Of a DNA stretch of 64,000 nt, positions 49,456 to 61,244 are shown piece after piece. Position 1 is the first letter of the stretch. Each line of letters begins with the position of its first letter. The notes under the pieces are model-generated. The model did no database searches and was not told the origin of the DNA. It worked only from the letters and a program-made list of their open reading frames with translations. The DNA is taken from positions 42,566,390 to 42,630,389 of the forward strand of contig NC_030384.2 in the NCBI RefSeq assembly GCF_001625215.2, given 5' to 3'. Made by a program: the position numbers and the translations under genes. This DNA comes from Daucus carota subsp. sativus. Lineage: Eukaryota; Streptophyta; Magnoliopsida; Apiales; Apiaceae.

Positions 49456-50556
49456 CTAGTGGAACTTAAGGCTAGTCAAGACATTGTTGTTAACAGGATC
49501 AGCCAAATGGTCCAGAAGGTTTTGAAGTGGTCCAACTCCTGTGACCAAAGCTTGGATGAAGTAACCCAATATTGCCAACATAGCAAGTCTCCCATTCTTA
49601 ACCTCCTTTAACTTGAGCTCTTTCATGGATTTCTCGTCTTTTCCGAATCCAAGAGGATTAAAAAATGGGCCTCCAGGGTATGCTGGGTCTCCGGATCCAG
49701 CTAGGCCTTTCTCTAAGCCCAAGAAATATTGTTTTCCCATTGATCCTGGATTGTACCAGTCTTGTAATCTCCTGTGCTCTGCAAATCCCATGAGAGCCAT
49801 TTCTAGGACAAAGAGTGTGTAGCCATCAGCCCAGTAGTTGTAAGTTCCTGCTGGAGGAATGACTCCTGTTTGGAACCATGGCAAGGCTGTTTCAGCTGGA
49901 ATGAGCCCAAGTTTTCCCAAAATCTCAGGGGCTATAGCTCCTGCTGCACCCAACATGGCAAAACGACCATTGATGATCTCTCCATAGGCTAGCCATTTGG
50001 GCTCGATGAATCCTCCGGTTCCTTCAGGGTCGGAAAGTCCCAAGGGGTCAAAACCAAAGTCGCCTGGAAGGCTGTGTAAGCATTGTCATGATCAGCAATC
50101 AGTAAAACATGTTCTTTGCATGCATGCGTAGCTCCCAAAATAACAAGAAAAAAAAGACTAGTTGTAGACTGCCCAGTAGTAGTTAGTTACCTGCCATCCA
50201 AGTAAGAAAGGCTCTGTTTAGAAGCAAACCACAATTGTCTGTCTCCTTGCTGAAAAGCATGTAACAATATGTTGTTAATTTAACTAGGAATATGAGAAAT
50301 TTAAGTTGATATCTTCTTGTAAGGTGAAAATTTGTATAAAGTTTGTTCGGATTATTAATTCAACATGCACATTTAATTCATATAGAGATATGTGACATGT
50401 GAGTGAAGTTACCTTAACAGGTGGAGTGGAAGCAGCCTTGACAACGAAGGAAACTTTCTGGGATGAAGATTGTGCTGGTCTTGCAGCAAAGATCTGCCTT
50501 GCAGCTTCCGCAGAAGAGGTGATCGATGAAGATGACAGCACTGGTACTGTAGCCAT
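49456..50556 (-). CDS. LHCA3: photosystem I chlorophyll a/b-binding protein Lhca3, copy A
   Basis: Thylakoid antenna protein that binds chlorophyll a/b and carotenoids and passes energy to photosystem I. Three exons on the minus strand: 50556-50413, 50249-50191, 50071-49456, joined to 272 aa (Arabidopsis Lhca3 is 273). Residues 1 to about 45 are the chloroplast transit peptide (Ser/Ala-rich, ending near VSFVVKAAS). Helix 1 contains EIINGRFAM, with Asn102 where most Lhc proteins have His; this Asn ligand gives the far-red-absorbing chlorophylls of Lhca3/Lhca4. Helix 2 is around [17 protein letters not shown]; helix 3 has EVKNGRLAM (224-232). The C-terminus ends [10 protein letters not shown]. 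The part of the protein visible from Leu78 on is identical to copy B. An ORF extending upstream to 50685 is leader sequence, not part of the protein. Confidence 0.97.
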
Positions 50557-51384
50557 CTCACTTGTGTACCGTATCGAGATGAGCAGTTGGGTGCTCAAAA
50601 AATTGGGTTTGGAGGAATAGAGAAACAAGCTAGTGCTGGAAACAAATGAAATCAAGTGCTGCAAATAAGGGGAATGGCCAGCCACATATTTGCGCGTGGG
50701 CCTGATGGATAGTTTGTGGAGGAGATGAGGGAGGTATATTTTGGATCAGGTTATATTCCAATCATATTTGCACAACTGGCATTTATTTATCAGATATCTA
50801 GCCTCTATATCCTATTTCCTATTTCAGTGACTTGGATTTGCCATCTTACTGGACTCTGAGATTCTTTGTGAATGAAGTCAAATACTCAAATTTATATGTT
50901 TTAGATCTAATATCAGATCACCCAACTACCAGCATAATTCAGATTAGCTTCTTGACATGAACAGTTTATACATTTCCAATATGAGGTCCATTAAGGCAGC
51001 AACATATCTAAACTAAACCACTAGAAACACACACTCATTGTTGTAATGTATCGATTATAAGTACATTCTGTGTAAGTTCTTGGATCTGCTGTTTTTTTTG
51101 GTTATCATGCAATAATTCGTTCAGCCTGACTGATGTATTATCTATACAACCTCAAAAAAAAATATAATCCAAGGTCGCAAATCAATTGCAAATTTATATC
51201 TACAAGTCCTAGACATGGATATTGGAATATATAGATAATCATCTAAAAAGTTGGTACTAATCAACATGCGCTACGATCAGCGCCGACCCTGAAGTTTACA
51301 GTTTGAAACATTAAAACATTAAGAATGTCTTAATTTAATCAAGAATGTCTTAATGTTTCAAACTGTAAAGGAATGTCTTCTGTT
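50557..51384. other. Lhca3 copy A promoter region and spacer
   Basis: Leader and promoter of the light-harvesting gene on the minus strand should lie in the first few hundred bases; no single TATA or I-box was fixed with confidence. A short inverted repeat around AATGTCTTAATTTAATCAAG and TTAAAACATTAAG lies at 51300-51370. The next duplication unit begins near 51385. Confidence 0.45.
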
Positions 51385-51873
51385 CACCAAACCTGAACCA
51401 GCGGTTGCTGATGGAAAATAGCGGTGACAGAATATTAGCCAGCAATATTATTTTTACTAAATTCTGTGTAACCAGCATTTAGCCAGACTTGAGGAATATA
51501 GCAAATAACATATAATCTATGAGTTGTATGATGATATATATTGACATATTAGCAATACTGTGAAAAGGCAAATAATTTGTATTGTATTTCTGAAAACCAA
51601 CAACGAGGATAACTAGATTACAGTTGTTTGAACAAGTCTAATAAATCCCAAGATCAACTCTATCACAGTATATATTCTTTAAGAGGCAAGAAAATTAAAG
51701 GAGATTTTTGCACCACTCATCAGCCAAGTCTCTTTTGACATGGTACAACATGATGTCATGATCTTAAAAGATATATTTAGCTAAAAATATTGTTCAGAGT
51801 AGGAGATTCTCTAATCTGTGCACCAAGACGTTTTATTGTCCCGATGATCATTGAGCACTGCTGAGGGAACTTC

Positions 51874-53847
51874 CTAGTCAATTTTCACCGATGAGAAAAG
51901 GTAATGAACAAAGTAAAAGGATGTGAGGAAGCCGATCGTGCCGGTAGATAACATAATCGCAATTGCAATGAGCAGTGAGTAGCCAAGATATAAAATCGCT
52001 GAGACCGGCCCGCTCAAACTTTGGAGGTCAAACACCAAGTAATTAATAGAGTAAAGGAATACATACAGGGCAACAGAACCTGATGCGTAAAATGATTTCC
52101 ACCACCATTGCCAGTCCTCAATGCAGAGATGCATGTAAGTGAGGACCACAGAAACTTCAGCGCACACCGTAACCAACAGCAAGAGAACAACAAAAAGGAA
52201 TCCAAACACATAATAAAACCTTCCAAGCCATATGCTAGAAAGAATGAAAAAAAGCTCTATGAAAAGGGTTCCAAATGGGAGCGTTCCAGCACCAAGAACA
52301 AGGAGCCATGATGGATACTTGCGAGCAGGAATCTCTCTTGGAATCTGGTTTGTTCTTACAGGATACTTGATATGCTCAGCTCGTGTCCCCAAGTATCCAC
52401 CCAGCAGGGTGAGAGGAACTGAAATGCAGAACCACAGAGACAATAGTATAAAATACAAGTATATGGGAATGGCACCGGTACTCTTGCTGCCCCATAGAAT
52501 GAAGTTTAATGCAGTAAGGATGACGAAGGCAATGCCTGGGAAGAAGCAAGCAACTGACCAAGAGACAGACCTCCACCCTTCTGAAGTCCCCTTAATAGTA
52601 CACCACAAACGTACACCAGCATAACCAGCCCCTGTTCCCAAGAAAAGGTAAAGAATAATCATTCCGGTCAACAGCATACCTCGGGAAGCCGGTGACATGA
52701 AACCCAATGCAGCAAATACAATGGTCACAACAGCCATTCCTGTAATCTGAACTCCATCTCCAATCATCACACATAATAGCTTTGAAAAGTTTGGCTCTCT
52801 AAACACATCACCAACAACAAGCTTCCACCCAGAGAGCTCTTCATTCATTTGTGCCTGAGCTTCTTTGTCCAAGTCCTCATATTTCGTCAGATCTCTCCTG
52901 ACTGTTCTTAGGAATATAACAAAAACTATACCAGCTAAGAAGGATATTACCATCAGCGAGTTGAGGATTGAAAACCAGTGGACTCGAGCACCTTCCATTT
53001 TGAGATAAGCATCCCACCGGGACGGCCACTTAATATCGCTCTTCACAAATTCAACCTCATAAGTAAATGACACTCTTTCTTGCTCGCTTATTATTTGAGA
53101 CTTCTCTAATTCAAGTGGGCAGTTTACAGATGTAACATTGTCATATATATGAAGCTTAGTCATCCTTTCAGGATCATACTTCACACTACAAGGAAAAACC
53201 TCGAAACCAACAATCTCATATCCAGATGCTTTCTTCTTATCAGCTTCAGAGATTACACCCATACCCTCTTCCCCTGTCCCGATTATCTCTACACCAGTCC
53301 CTTCATACTCATGAACAAAAACTTTGAACTTGAGGTGGTTGATGATGTAATCATCTTGTGATCTTGGTGGTGTATATCCAACTGGAAAACCAGTCCACTG
53401 AACATTGATCCCATTTTGAGCGGCAAACCTCATGGCAGGTAAATTGTCCAGAATCATATTCACTTGATAGAGATCACGTGTTCTCTGTTTTAGGAGCTTC
53501 ACCTCATTCTCGCTTAATGGCTTTGTCGTGCAAAGATAAACTGACTCATTAATATTCATACGAAAACGATAAGGAGAATTGTCAATCTGGTCGCCCATGA
53601 GTAACTCTCCAAGATTCTCTGCACTTTTTTTTACCCCACCTTGAGGCTTGCAATATGGTAGACTGTAGTAGCTGAAGGGAAGCTCAGTTTCTATAGATGT
53701 CAGTGAATTGACTTTAGCAAATATTTCCTGACCTGTTGAATATGTGTGCATGTAGCTTCCCGGCAGGTAAAATCCATTACAAGAATGTGAGATCAGAAGA
53801 ACATAGATGAATGCAGCCCAGTATGTTCTTCCCAATAATAACGACAT
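51874..53847 (-). CDS. transmembrane 9 superfamily protein (nonaspanin/TMN), copy B
   Basis: Second copy of the single-exon 657-aa TM9SF gene, on the same strand as copy A. Signal peptide (1-25), lumenal domain, nine-helix bundle and C-terminal KID are all intact and no frame break is seen. By eye about 15 substitutions separate the two proteins, among them I4L, L-to-F in VGFEVLPCS, R-to-S in IIREQE, F-to-S in the first bundle helix and S-to-R in IPASKYPSW. The open, full-length frame and scattered, mostly conservative changes suggest both copies have been kept under selection. DNA similarity extends beyond the gene on both sides (about 51385 to 56450). Confidence 0.95.
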   Translation of the reverse strand: MSLLLGRTYWAAFIYVLLISHSCNGFYLPGSYMHTYSTGQEIFAKVNSLTSIETELPFSYYSLPYCKPQGGVKKSAENLGELLMGDQIDNSPYRFRMNINESVYLCTTKPLSENEVKLLKQRTRDLYQVNMILDNLPAMRFAAQNGINVQWTGFPVGYTPPRSQDDYIINHLKFKVFVHEYEGTGVEIIGTGEEGMGVISEADKKKASGYEIVGFEVFPCSVKYDPERMTKLHIYDNVTSVNCPLELEKSQIISEQERVSFTYEVEFVKSDIKWPSRWDAYLKMEGARVHWFSILNSLMVISFLAGIVFVIFLRTVRRDLTKYEDLDKEAQAQMNEELSGWKLVVGDVFREPNFSKLLCVMIGDGVQITGMAVVTIVFAALGFMSPASRGMLLTGMIILYLFLGTGAGYAGVRLWCTIKGTSEGWRSVSWSVACFFPGIAFVILTALNFILWGSKSTGAIPIYLYFILLSLWFCISVPLTLLGGYLGTRAEHIKYPVRTNQIPREIPARKYPSWLLVLGAGTLPFGTLFIELFFILSSIWLGRFYYVFGFLFVVLLLLVTVCAEVSVVLTYMHLCIEDWQWWWKSFYASGSVALYVFLYSINYLVFDLQSLSGPVSAILYLGYSLLIAIAIMLSTGTIGFLTSFYFVHYLFSSVKID

Positions 53848-55135
53848 CGTCCTTCGTTCTAAATCCTCTATATAATTGACACCTCTAAGCCAATATTGCC
53901 AGCTTAAGCAAAAACTGCATATAGAATAAGTAACAGTTAGCGGTGCATGTACTGATATCTAACTCCCCAAAATGCTCTGACTTTTGGGTATATAAACACC
54001 GGATGGCCTTGGTTTGATTAAACTGGTAAAATGTTAGGTATCTGGAAATAATTTTAAGCAATAAAAGTTTAATCTGAATTACAAACCCTTATAAGATTAA
54101 AAACTAAATTTGTATAACTTCAACTTAGATCTCTGATTCCATTTCTTTCTCACACGCCTAATTCTAAATTTCTCCCATCCTTCTGTTCATCTTAAATCTC
54201 ATAGTGCTTTGTGTGTCTCTCCAATACGGCTTGTCAAGCTAAACTTTAAAGTCTGTGTTGCAGATCATCCTCTATCAGACTATCACCTTATATAAGAACT
54301 CTTATCCTGATCTAACATCTGTATCCTGGTATATCTTTAAAAAGTAATACCTTGCAACAACTAGCTTTGGGCATCATGAGATTTCAGAATATTTACACAT
54401 AATTTAGCCTTTAGTGGCTGAAAAACAATCTTTAAGAAAACCTTTGTTCGTCTTAACTCTCATAGTGCTTTGTCTCTGTCAGTGAATATTTACACATGGT
54501 TTAGTTTCTTGAGTCTACCCTATCAGACTGCGGTGCAATTTTACTGTTATTCCCACTATTTAATGGATATTTGACTATCTGAATTTGAGTCGTATACTCT
54601 ATTGGGCGCTGCACATTTAGTATCACTTTTAACAGGGATCTACTATTGTAATGTCATTCAGTGAGTGAGATTTAAATTGTGCATAATTTATGTTTCAATT
54701 TTATTAATATTATCTGACACAAATTATTTTTCAGTCGTTATTTCCCTAAATTTGGCCCTTTTGGATACAATTGGTTTTCCAAACTTTTGTTTTAATGTTC
54801 ATTTCATGTTATTTATATGATCTAATCAAGCAGAAAATTAAGGACTTCCAATTTTTCAGCAGCCAAAAAGAATTTCAAGTGCAGTATGTGTAAAGTACAA
54901 TTTCTTTATGTGAACAAACAAAAGAAAAATATTTCAAAAATGACGATGAAAATAAGCATGAATCTGAAATAATATAAATTCAAAGTAAATTACCCGTAAT
55001 AAAATCAAAAGCCTATACTGAATAAACTTGCAATTGAAGGTCTTCTAAAAAAATTTATAATCACATAAACAAAATAAGGTATTTTTCCCATTAACAAAAG
55101 GAATTCTTTTATATAACTGAAAAATTATATGCGAA
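53848..55135. other. upstream flank of TM9SF copy B
   Basis: Matches the flank of copy A except for two stretches present only here, about 54385-54560 and 54812-54975. The first includes a partial repeat of nearby words (CTCATAGTGCTTTGT occurs twice), so it looks like a local duplication. No gene seen. Confidence 0.5.
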
Positions 55136-55257
55136 GGGGGTGATGGGATATCCTAGTAGTAGAGTCTCTTTCCATGTCTTAGGTTCAATTCTCCCTCGCT
55201 CGACAATTATCTCAGCATGGATACTACTCTATGAGCTTATAAGCACAAACAAAAAAG
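55136..55257 (+). mobile_element. tRNA-derived SINE-like element, copy B
   Basis: Counterpart of 41076-41195, with B-box-like GGTTCAATTC at 55182-55191 and the tail CACAAACAAAAAAG. Confidence 0.6.
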
Positions 55258-56202
55258 ATGATTTAAGATACCACAACAGTGGCACATCCCATATAACTCA
55301 ATAAGCTAGCAATTGGAAGATGTGCATTTTGAACAAATATATAGTCATAACAGGTTGCAGATCACGCAGATACTAGCGATGTTGGTAAAACTGAGGCTGT
55401 TGTGCTTTTTTAGCTGCATGACTTGCTAAAACAAGAAACAGATCTCCCAAATGCATGAAGATCGTGGCATAAAGTGCATCCCGTGCTAAATTGTCGTTTC
55501 TTCTAGTATTTTGTTTTGGGATCACCTAGGTGAAAGATAAATACCATGTTTTAAAAATAACTATCTAAATAAACACACATTTACTACGATTTAAACAGCC
55601 AGATTCCCCTATGAAGTTAGTTTTAAATTGTGTCCGACTGGCTAAACGCATTAAGAAGGAGTCACAATTTCATTAAACATACGCCAACGCCTGGTAGGCT
55701 GTGTAATAGGCGCATGACTTATGTTAACCTAGTTCACCACGAAACCAGAGAGACAAATATGGTGAACTAATTAAATCTACCGCTTAAAGCCGCCTGATTA
55801 GATTCCGAGTCTCTAAACCTAGCCTAGAACAAAACTCCAAAGACAAAAAAGAAAAAAAAACTATTGGATACTTAGGAAAGCAGAAGAGGTGTACGGTCAT
55901 GAAGACAATATTGTATATAACCTGCGGAAAACAATTCCACTAAACAAAATACGCTTGAATAGCCACAACAAGAGATGCATAGTGTAGAGAAGATCACAAA
56001 ACAGCAAAAACACACAAACAATCAAACAATTTACAAAATCAAATACATAAAACAAAACAATTAATATTATCAGTAAATGAAAAGGTGAGATCAAGACACG
56101 ATGCAAAGGGTTGCAACGACTGTGTATTGTTTAAGTTACAAAGTTCTGTACAAATCCATGTGTGGCAGTGAACATATATTGCTAAGTATCCACACACACA
56201 CG

Positions 56203-56236
56203 CGGAGAGAGAGAGAGAGAGAGTACCAGAGAGAGA
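56203..56236. repeat. CA/GA tract upstream of TM9SF copy B
   Basis: CACACACACACG followed by GAGAGA runs and TACCAGAGAGAGATGG, at the place matching 42318-42358. Confidence 0.7.
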
Positions 56237-56449
56237 TGGATGTTGTAGATCTGAGGCACGAAGAGAATTTTTGCTGATAGGATACGGAGTACCAGCATTA
56301 ATACCGGTCTCAAGTCTCAACACATTTGTTGATGAAATTACACGAAAAGTAACGATGGATCTTTCAGATCTGGAATATGAGCCCCAGTGCTAAGCCGGAT
56401 GACATTCATTCATTCGATAATGAATACTCTCTTTTTCTGTTTTCTGGTT

Positions 56450-57763
56450 TTTAATATTCTGACATGTATATTAAATTAAAATATAAAGTATAATAATCGC
56501 TGTCAATAACAAAATTCAATTTTTTTATAAAATAAAATTTAGATCTAGATTTTTATGCAATATGATTATATATATAATTTTAATAAATATCTTAAATTAT
56601 GTAACAAAATCAACTATATCTAAATATAACACATTATATACTGTCTCTTCAGAGTCAAAAAATATTATCTCAATATTAAATTAATTCTTATCGATATTCT
56701 GTACAATTGAGGATTATTTTCATTTTGGTCTGAATGGAGAACTATGATCTCTTAATTTTTTTATTTTTTTCGGTCAGAATATACATTAAATAAATTTTTT
56801 ATTACAAGATAATATTAGCAAATATTTTAAGACAACAATAAAGTTCAGTATCAAGTTAAGAACATTCTTTTCAAAAACATTCTGAGTTGCACAAATTTTT
56901 TTTTTTTTTTAAATATCGATTTCCAAAAAAATAATCAAAAATATGATTTGCAATTGTTAAAACTTTATCTGTAACTCATCAACCAAAATCAATTTCAAAA
57001 ATAAGAACATTTATTTGCATTTTTTTTTTTTGACAAAATGCAAATTCATTCCATTAAATTAAAACAAGTCTAATCGGGACAAATCCCCAACTGACAATGC
57101 AATCAGGTGGATAAACAATAAAACGAGCTAAACAAATAGCTGCATTGTTTCCAGACTGCTTAACACATTGAATCCAAGGATTCTTGAAATTGAAAATGAA
57201 TACAAAGGCTTCTCGAGTAATCCAGCCTACATCAATTCCGAAAATGGTAGCTTCACAATTGACCTTCACAATAGTTCCATGGCTGTTGCGGTGTTCAGAC
57301 CATTCAGTTGTAAAAACTAAGCATCGAAGAACAAGAGTCCTCGAGTGCATTCTCATCTCTTCCTTCTCCCGAGAGATACTCTTTACATAGAGTTACATAA
57401 TACACCACTATATATCATCAATTTTATTATAAATTCTATTATAGAATACATATAAATGTGATTCTAATATATAATACTATAACATATATATTTTTTAAGT
57501 AATCTAATACTTAAAATTTGATGAAAAAATATATTTTCGAAACTGATTCTACAACAGAATAATTCTGGATGATTTTATTCTATTACAGAATCATGTCGAG
57601 ATATTGCATAAATTTAGATGATTTTTGGAAGAAAAAGATTGTATTACTTCGTTTCGGTTTAATAATCAAAATTTATAATTATATTTCATAAAAAATATAA
57701 TAGATAATATATTATGTGCATATTTATAATGGTGTGCTACGTAACTCCATATAAGAGGGTATA
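56450..57763. other. AT-rich DNA between the units' shared part and the ankyrin gene
   Basis: Mostly AT-rich. A GC-richer patch at about 57055-57380 has a minus-strand open frame (57054-57356, about 100 aa) with CVKQSGNNAAICLARFIVYP, which resembles the RNase H-like domain found at the end of plant LINE-type retroelements (weak, by eye). Nothing else was recognised. Confidence 0.35.
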
Positions 57764-57996
57764 TTCCCTCCGTCCCGTCAGGAAGTTTACTTACGCTGTT
57801 TGCACGTATTTTGAGACTCTTGTAAAGTATAATTCTATAACGTATTTTTTATTTTTACTTTTTTGAATAAAAGTTTAAACTTCAAACTTTTTTTCAAGAA
57901 TTAAAAAAAAATATATATATAATGTAGGTATATTTTATAAAAGTCTTAAAATACGTGTCAAAAAGTAACGTAAAAAATCTAGTGGGACGGAGGGAG
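57764..57996. mobile_element. Stowaway-like MITE
   Basis: Left TTCCCTCCGTCCCGTC and right CTAGTGGGACGGAGGGAG are inverted; TA precedes the left end and the right flank is TC, so one side of the duplication has changed. About 233 bp. Confidence 0.8.
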
Positions 57997-58385
57997 TCCA
58001 ATAGATTGTTACCCCCTCTCTCTCTATATATAATATCATTAGTTCTTAGCTAATTTTTCTCGGGAGCCATCATCAACTGGTTTGTGGTGATTTTGTTGAT
58101 CCACTTTAATAGATCATAGTATTTGACTATTTTAACATTACATTTCTAAATTATTTAAAAAAATCCGAAACAACGGAAAGATGGATATATTTAGAGTATG
58201 CCGGCATCAAACACGGATTACAAAGCTAGTTCAAAAATTATTGTACATCAAACATGGACAGTAGAAATATAAAACACAACATTAAATTTTTAAATAAAGA
58301 TAGTAACAACTTTCAGTACACATAAAGCAAGGTAAACTGAAGAACTGCAGATAGAGTTTGAAACTTAATTAATTATCTGATATTA

Positions 58386-59874
58386 TTATTTCGGTTCGTG
58401 TTGAGGCTGGGTTTGGGACAATGGAGGCATCTTTTTCTTGTTGCTAGCCCTCGTTGTTTTAAATCTCCTCACCGTGAAGCGGCAAAGACGAAAAAGAACA
58501 ACCAATACGGCAATGACCATCAAGAACAACCATGAATACAGTCCAATTCTAACTGTTTTAAGTGTTCGGTTATTCTGATTATATTTTGGGGTGGTGGCTC
58601 TAACTGCAGCCTCGTAGGCGAAAATCATGGCTGACAGAGTTATCCACATTGAACCGCGAATAGACCAGATGAAAAGCTTCTGCTTCAGACTTGCACCGCT
58701 CACATACAAAAAGATTACACTCAGAGCAGCTATAAAGGAGATGGTGTTGAATACCCAAAATGCATTACTCACTGATGCGGAGAAGTAGGCGAGAAGGGAG
58801 CTTCCAGGTGCAAGAAAATAACTAAAATACCAAGGGTCACTGACTGAATAACTTGCGGCATCCATTGAAGCAACACCACCGGGAGGGCTAATAGCTGATG
58901 TGTAAGCCATTGCGGCTATGACAGATGCTGCTACCAGTAATGTCTCATCTTTTGTTTCCATTCTGTCCTGAGATAAGGTCATTTTTTTTACCTTCTTGGC
59001 GATGTTTAACAGCTTATTATAGGTCCCAGTGCCTACTACTTCTTCTTGGGTGTTTTTAGTACCAGCTGAGACAAGAAGCTCCTTAATTTCCATGCTTTTT
59101 ACATCTTTAAGCATCTCCTCTATTGTGCCCAAAGCCGTGAGACCTTTTTTATTTTTTACATTTATCTCGGCTTCACTTCTATTTGCTATCAGGTACTTTA
59201 CTATCTGCTTTAGACGAATACAATTATAAGTAAATTTAGTTTAACTTATAATTATTACATCAAAAAATTCTCAGCTAAACACAGTAACACAGAAATTGTA
59301 CCTGCATACGTCGTAAACCTGCAGCATAATGCAGAATAGTGTTACCATCCTCATCTTTAACGTCCGACAAATCCATGGGGTTCTTGTCTAAAACAAGAAT
59401 CAGAACATCCAAACGATTATACATAACACACATGTGCAATACTGTATCAAGTCCTTGATCATTAGACTCCGAAAGGGCTTTCATCAATTCGTCAACACAA
59501 TCATATTGGCCATTCATCACAGCCAAATTGAGAGGGGTCCTTTCGTCCTCATCAGGAACACTGCACATTTTCTCATTGTGCAGCAGCAACAGTTTAACGA
59601 TGTTCGCATATCCGTTTGCAGATGCCAAATGAAGAGCAGAACAACCTTGTGAATCTAATCTGTTTGCAAAATCAGGCTTGTGAGAGAGAAGGGATTTAGC
59701 AAACTCAAAGTGACCTAACATAGAAGCAAGATGCAAGGGTGTTTGGTTAAAGCAAGAAGATATCGAAACTCGAGCAAGAGTGAGTTCATCTTCTCGCATC
59801 AGTGCCTCCAATGTCTCTGCGTCTCCTTTCACGCATGCACCATAAAGCTTCTTGTCCATTGCCTCACTATTCAT
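58386..59874 (-). CDS. ankyrin-repeat membrane protein with PGG domain (ACD6/ITN1-like)
   Basis: Plant-specific membrane protein class linked to salicylic-acid defence and salt/ABA responses. Two exons: 59874-59302 (191 codons) and 59204-58386 (272 codons plus stop), 463 aa. The start MNSEAMDKKLYGACVKGD fits the family's N-terminus. About five ankyrin repeats follow (QTPLHLASMLGHFEFAKSLL, SALHLASANGYANIVKLLL, RTPLNLAVMNGQYDCVDELM, TVLHMCVMYNRLDVLILVL, NTILHYAAGLRRMQ) and the last runs across the intron into IVKYLIANRS. The PGG domain begins with KDETLLVAASVIAAMAYTSA and PPGG at 298-301; four membrane helices lie in 265-450 and the tail is Lys/Gln-rich. It is shorter than ACD6 (about 670 aa). 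It is present only in unit B of the segmental duplication. Its physiological role is not shown by the sequence. Confidence 0.9.
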
Positions 59875-60462
59875 ACCTCGTATTTCTCTGCATATAGTAT
59901 TTATTCAAGATGTTACAATTGATTTTAAGCAACTAAAAGTTAATATATGAACGCACAAACGAAAATAAGTAACTTAATTAGTCTAGAATGTTAGATGGGA
60001 TTTTACCTGTGAAGTATAACTACTAACTAGAATTGAGTGCACTGAAATCGGAGGGTACGTAAAGGGTAAAGTTGTGATGCCTTCAGAACGTCCTCTTGGC
60101 AGGACATTTATAGGGTTCTATTTTTATTTTTATTTTCTTTCCGAAGATGTATACGGGATACGGACAAGGATGCGTTAGGTAGGAATATTTTATATATTTA
60201 TTATTTTAACAACTAAAGTGCATAAAACATACATTTGACATTTAAATTAGAATTTTATTTTGTGATAAATTTTTACGTTTGTTGCTCAGTAATTTAAAAA
60301 TATTTAAAATAATATCTGTGATAATATCTTGCCAAACTAATATAAGGAATATTATGCATCTTATATTTTGATAGAATTTATGTACTCTGTTGTAACTGTA
60401 GATTTTTGCCTTGTATATTTTGTTAGTGAAAGAATTTTACAGAATGATTTGCTTAATTAGTA
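59875..60462. other. promoter side of the ankyrin gene
   Basis: Likely promoter and leader of the minus-strand ankyrin gene in the first 250 bp, then AT-rich DNA. No clear motif fixed. Confidence 0.4.
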
Positions 60463-60770
60463 CTCCCTCTGTACCTCTCATTTCTTTACAGTTACTATTT
60501 TGGGATGTCCCTCTCATTTCTTTACGTTACTATAAATAGTAAGTTTTTCTCATCATTACACCCACTATCTTCCTCCACTATCTCATATTTAACAATAAAA
60601 ACTACTATTACACCCACTACTTTTCTCCACTATCTCAAATCTACTATTAAATATTGGTAGGCCGGTCCCACCATTTTACCCACTTTTCATCTAACTTTAC
60701 TTATTTTTCATACATTGTCTTGGTCTCCGTGTCCCCCTCCAATGTAAACAAATGAGGGGGACGGAGGGAG
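60463..60770 (-). mobile_element. Stowaway-like MITE, first of an inverted pair
   Basis: 308 bp, starts CTCCCTCTGTACCTCTC and ends GAGGGGGACGGAGGGAG, with TA at 60461-60462 and 60771-60772. The interior contains TGGTCTCCGTGTCC, the reverse complement of the same motif in the next element. Confidence 0.88.
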
Positions 60771-60932
60771 TACTATTTTAAAGGGTTTTTACAGCATGAT
60801 TTGCTTAGTATTATTTGTATATTTTCAAATTTCAACTCGGAGAAGAGATAGATATAAGGGCACGATAATGTTAGGTACGAACCATGAATTTCTCATTTAA
60901 TGCGTGAAATACAGACAAGGTCATGTTAGGTA

Positions 60933-61244
60933 CTCCCTCCGTCCCAATAGGTAGTATACATTTGGTGTGGACACGGAGACCAAGAAAAAGTGTAAAAAAT
61001 GAGTAAAGTTAGATGAAAAGTGAGTAAAGTGGCGGGACCCATTTATATTTAATTATAGATGTGTGATAGTGGGGGAAAGTAGTGGGTGTAATAGTGTTTA
61101 TATTATTATAAAATGAAGATAGTGGAAGAAAGTAGTTAGTGTAATAGTGTTTTACATTATTAAAAGTTGCTATTTTAGGAATGTATAGAAATGATGGGAC
61201 GTCCCAAAGAGGAAATCGTATAGAAATGACCGGGACGGAGGGAG
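60933..61244 (+). mobile_element. Stowaway-like MITE, second of an inverted pair
   Basis: 312 bp, starts CTCCCTCCGTCCCAATAGG and ends GACCGGGACGGAGGGAG, with TA at 60931-60932 and 61245-61246. Same family as 60463-60770 but in opposite orientation, 160 bp away. Confidence 0.9.

Noticed and set aside
50557-50685. N-terminal extension of Lhca3 (MAGHSPYLQH...)
   Set aside because: The family start [10 protein letters not shown] at 50556 gives a normal transit peptide and total length; the extension is 5' leader.
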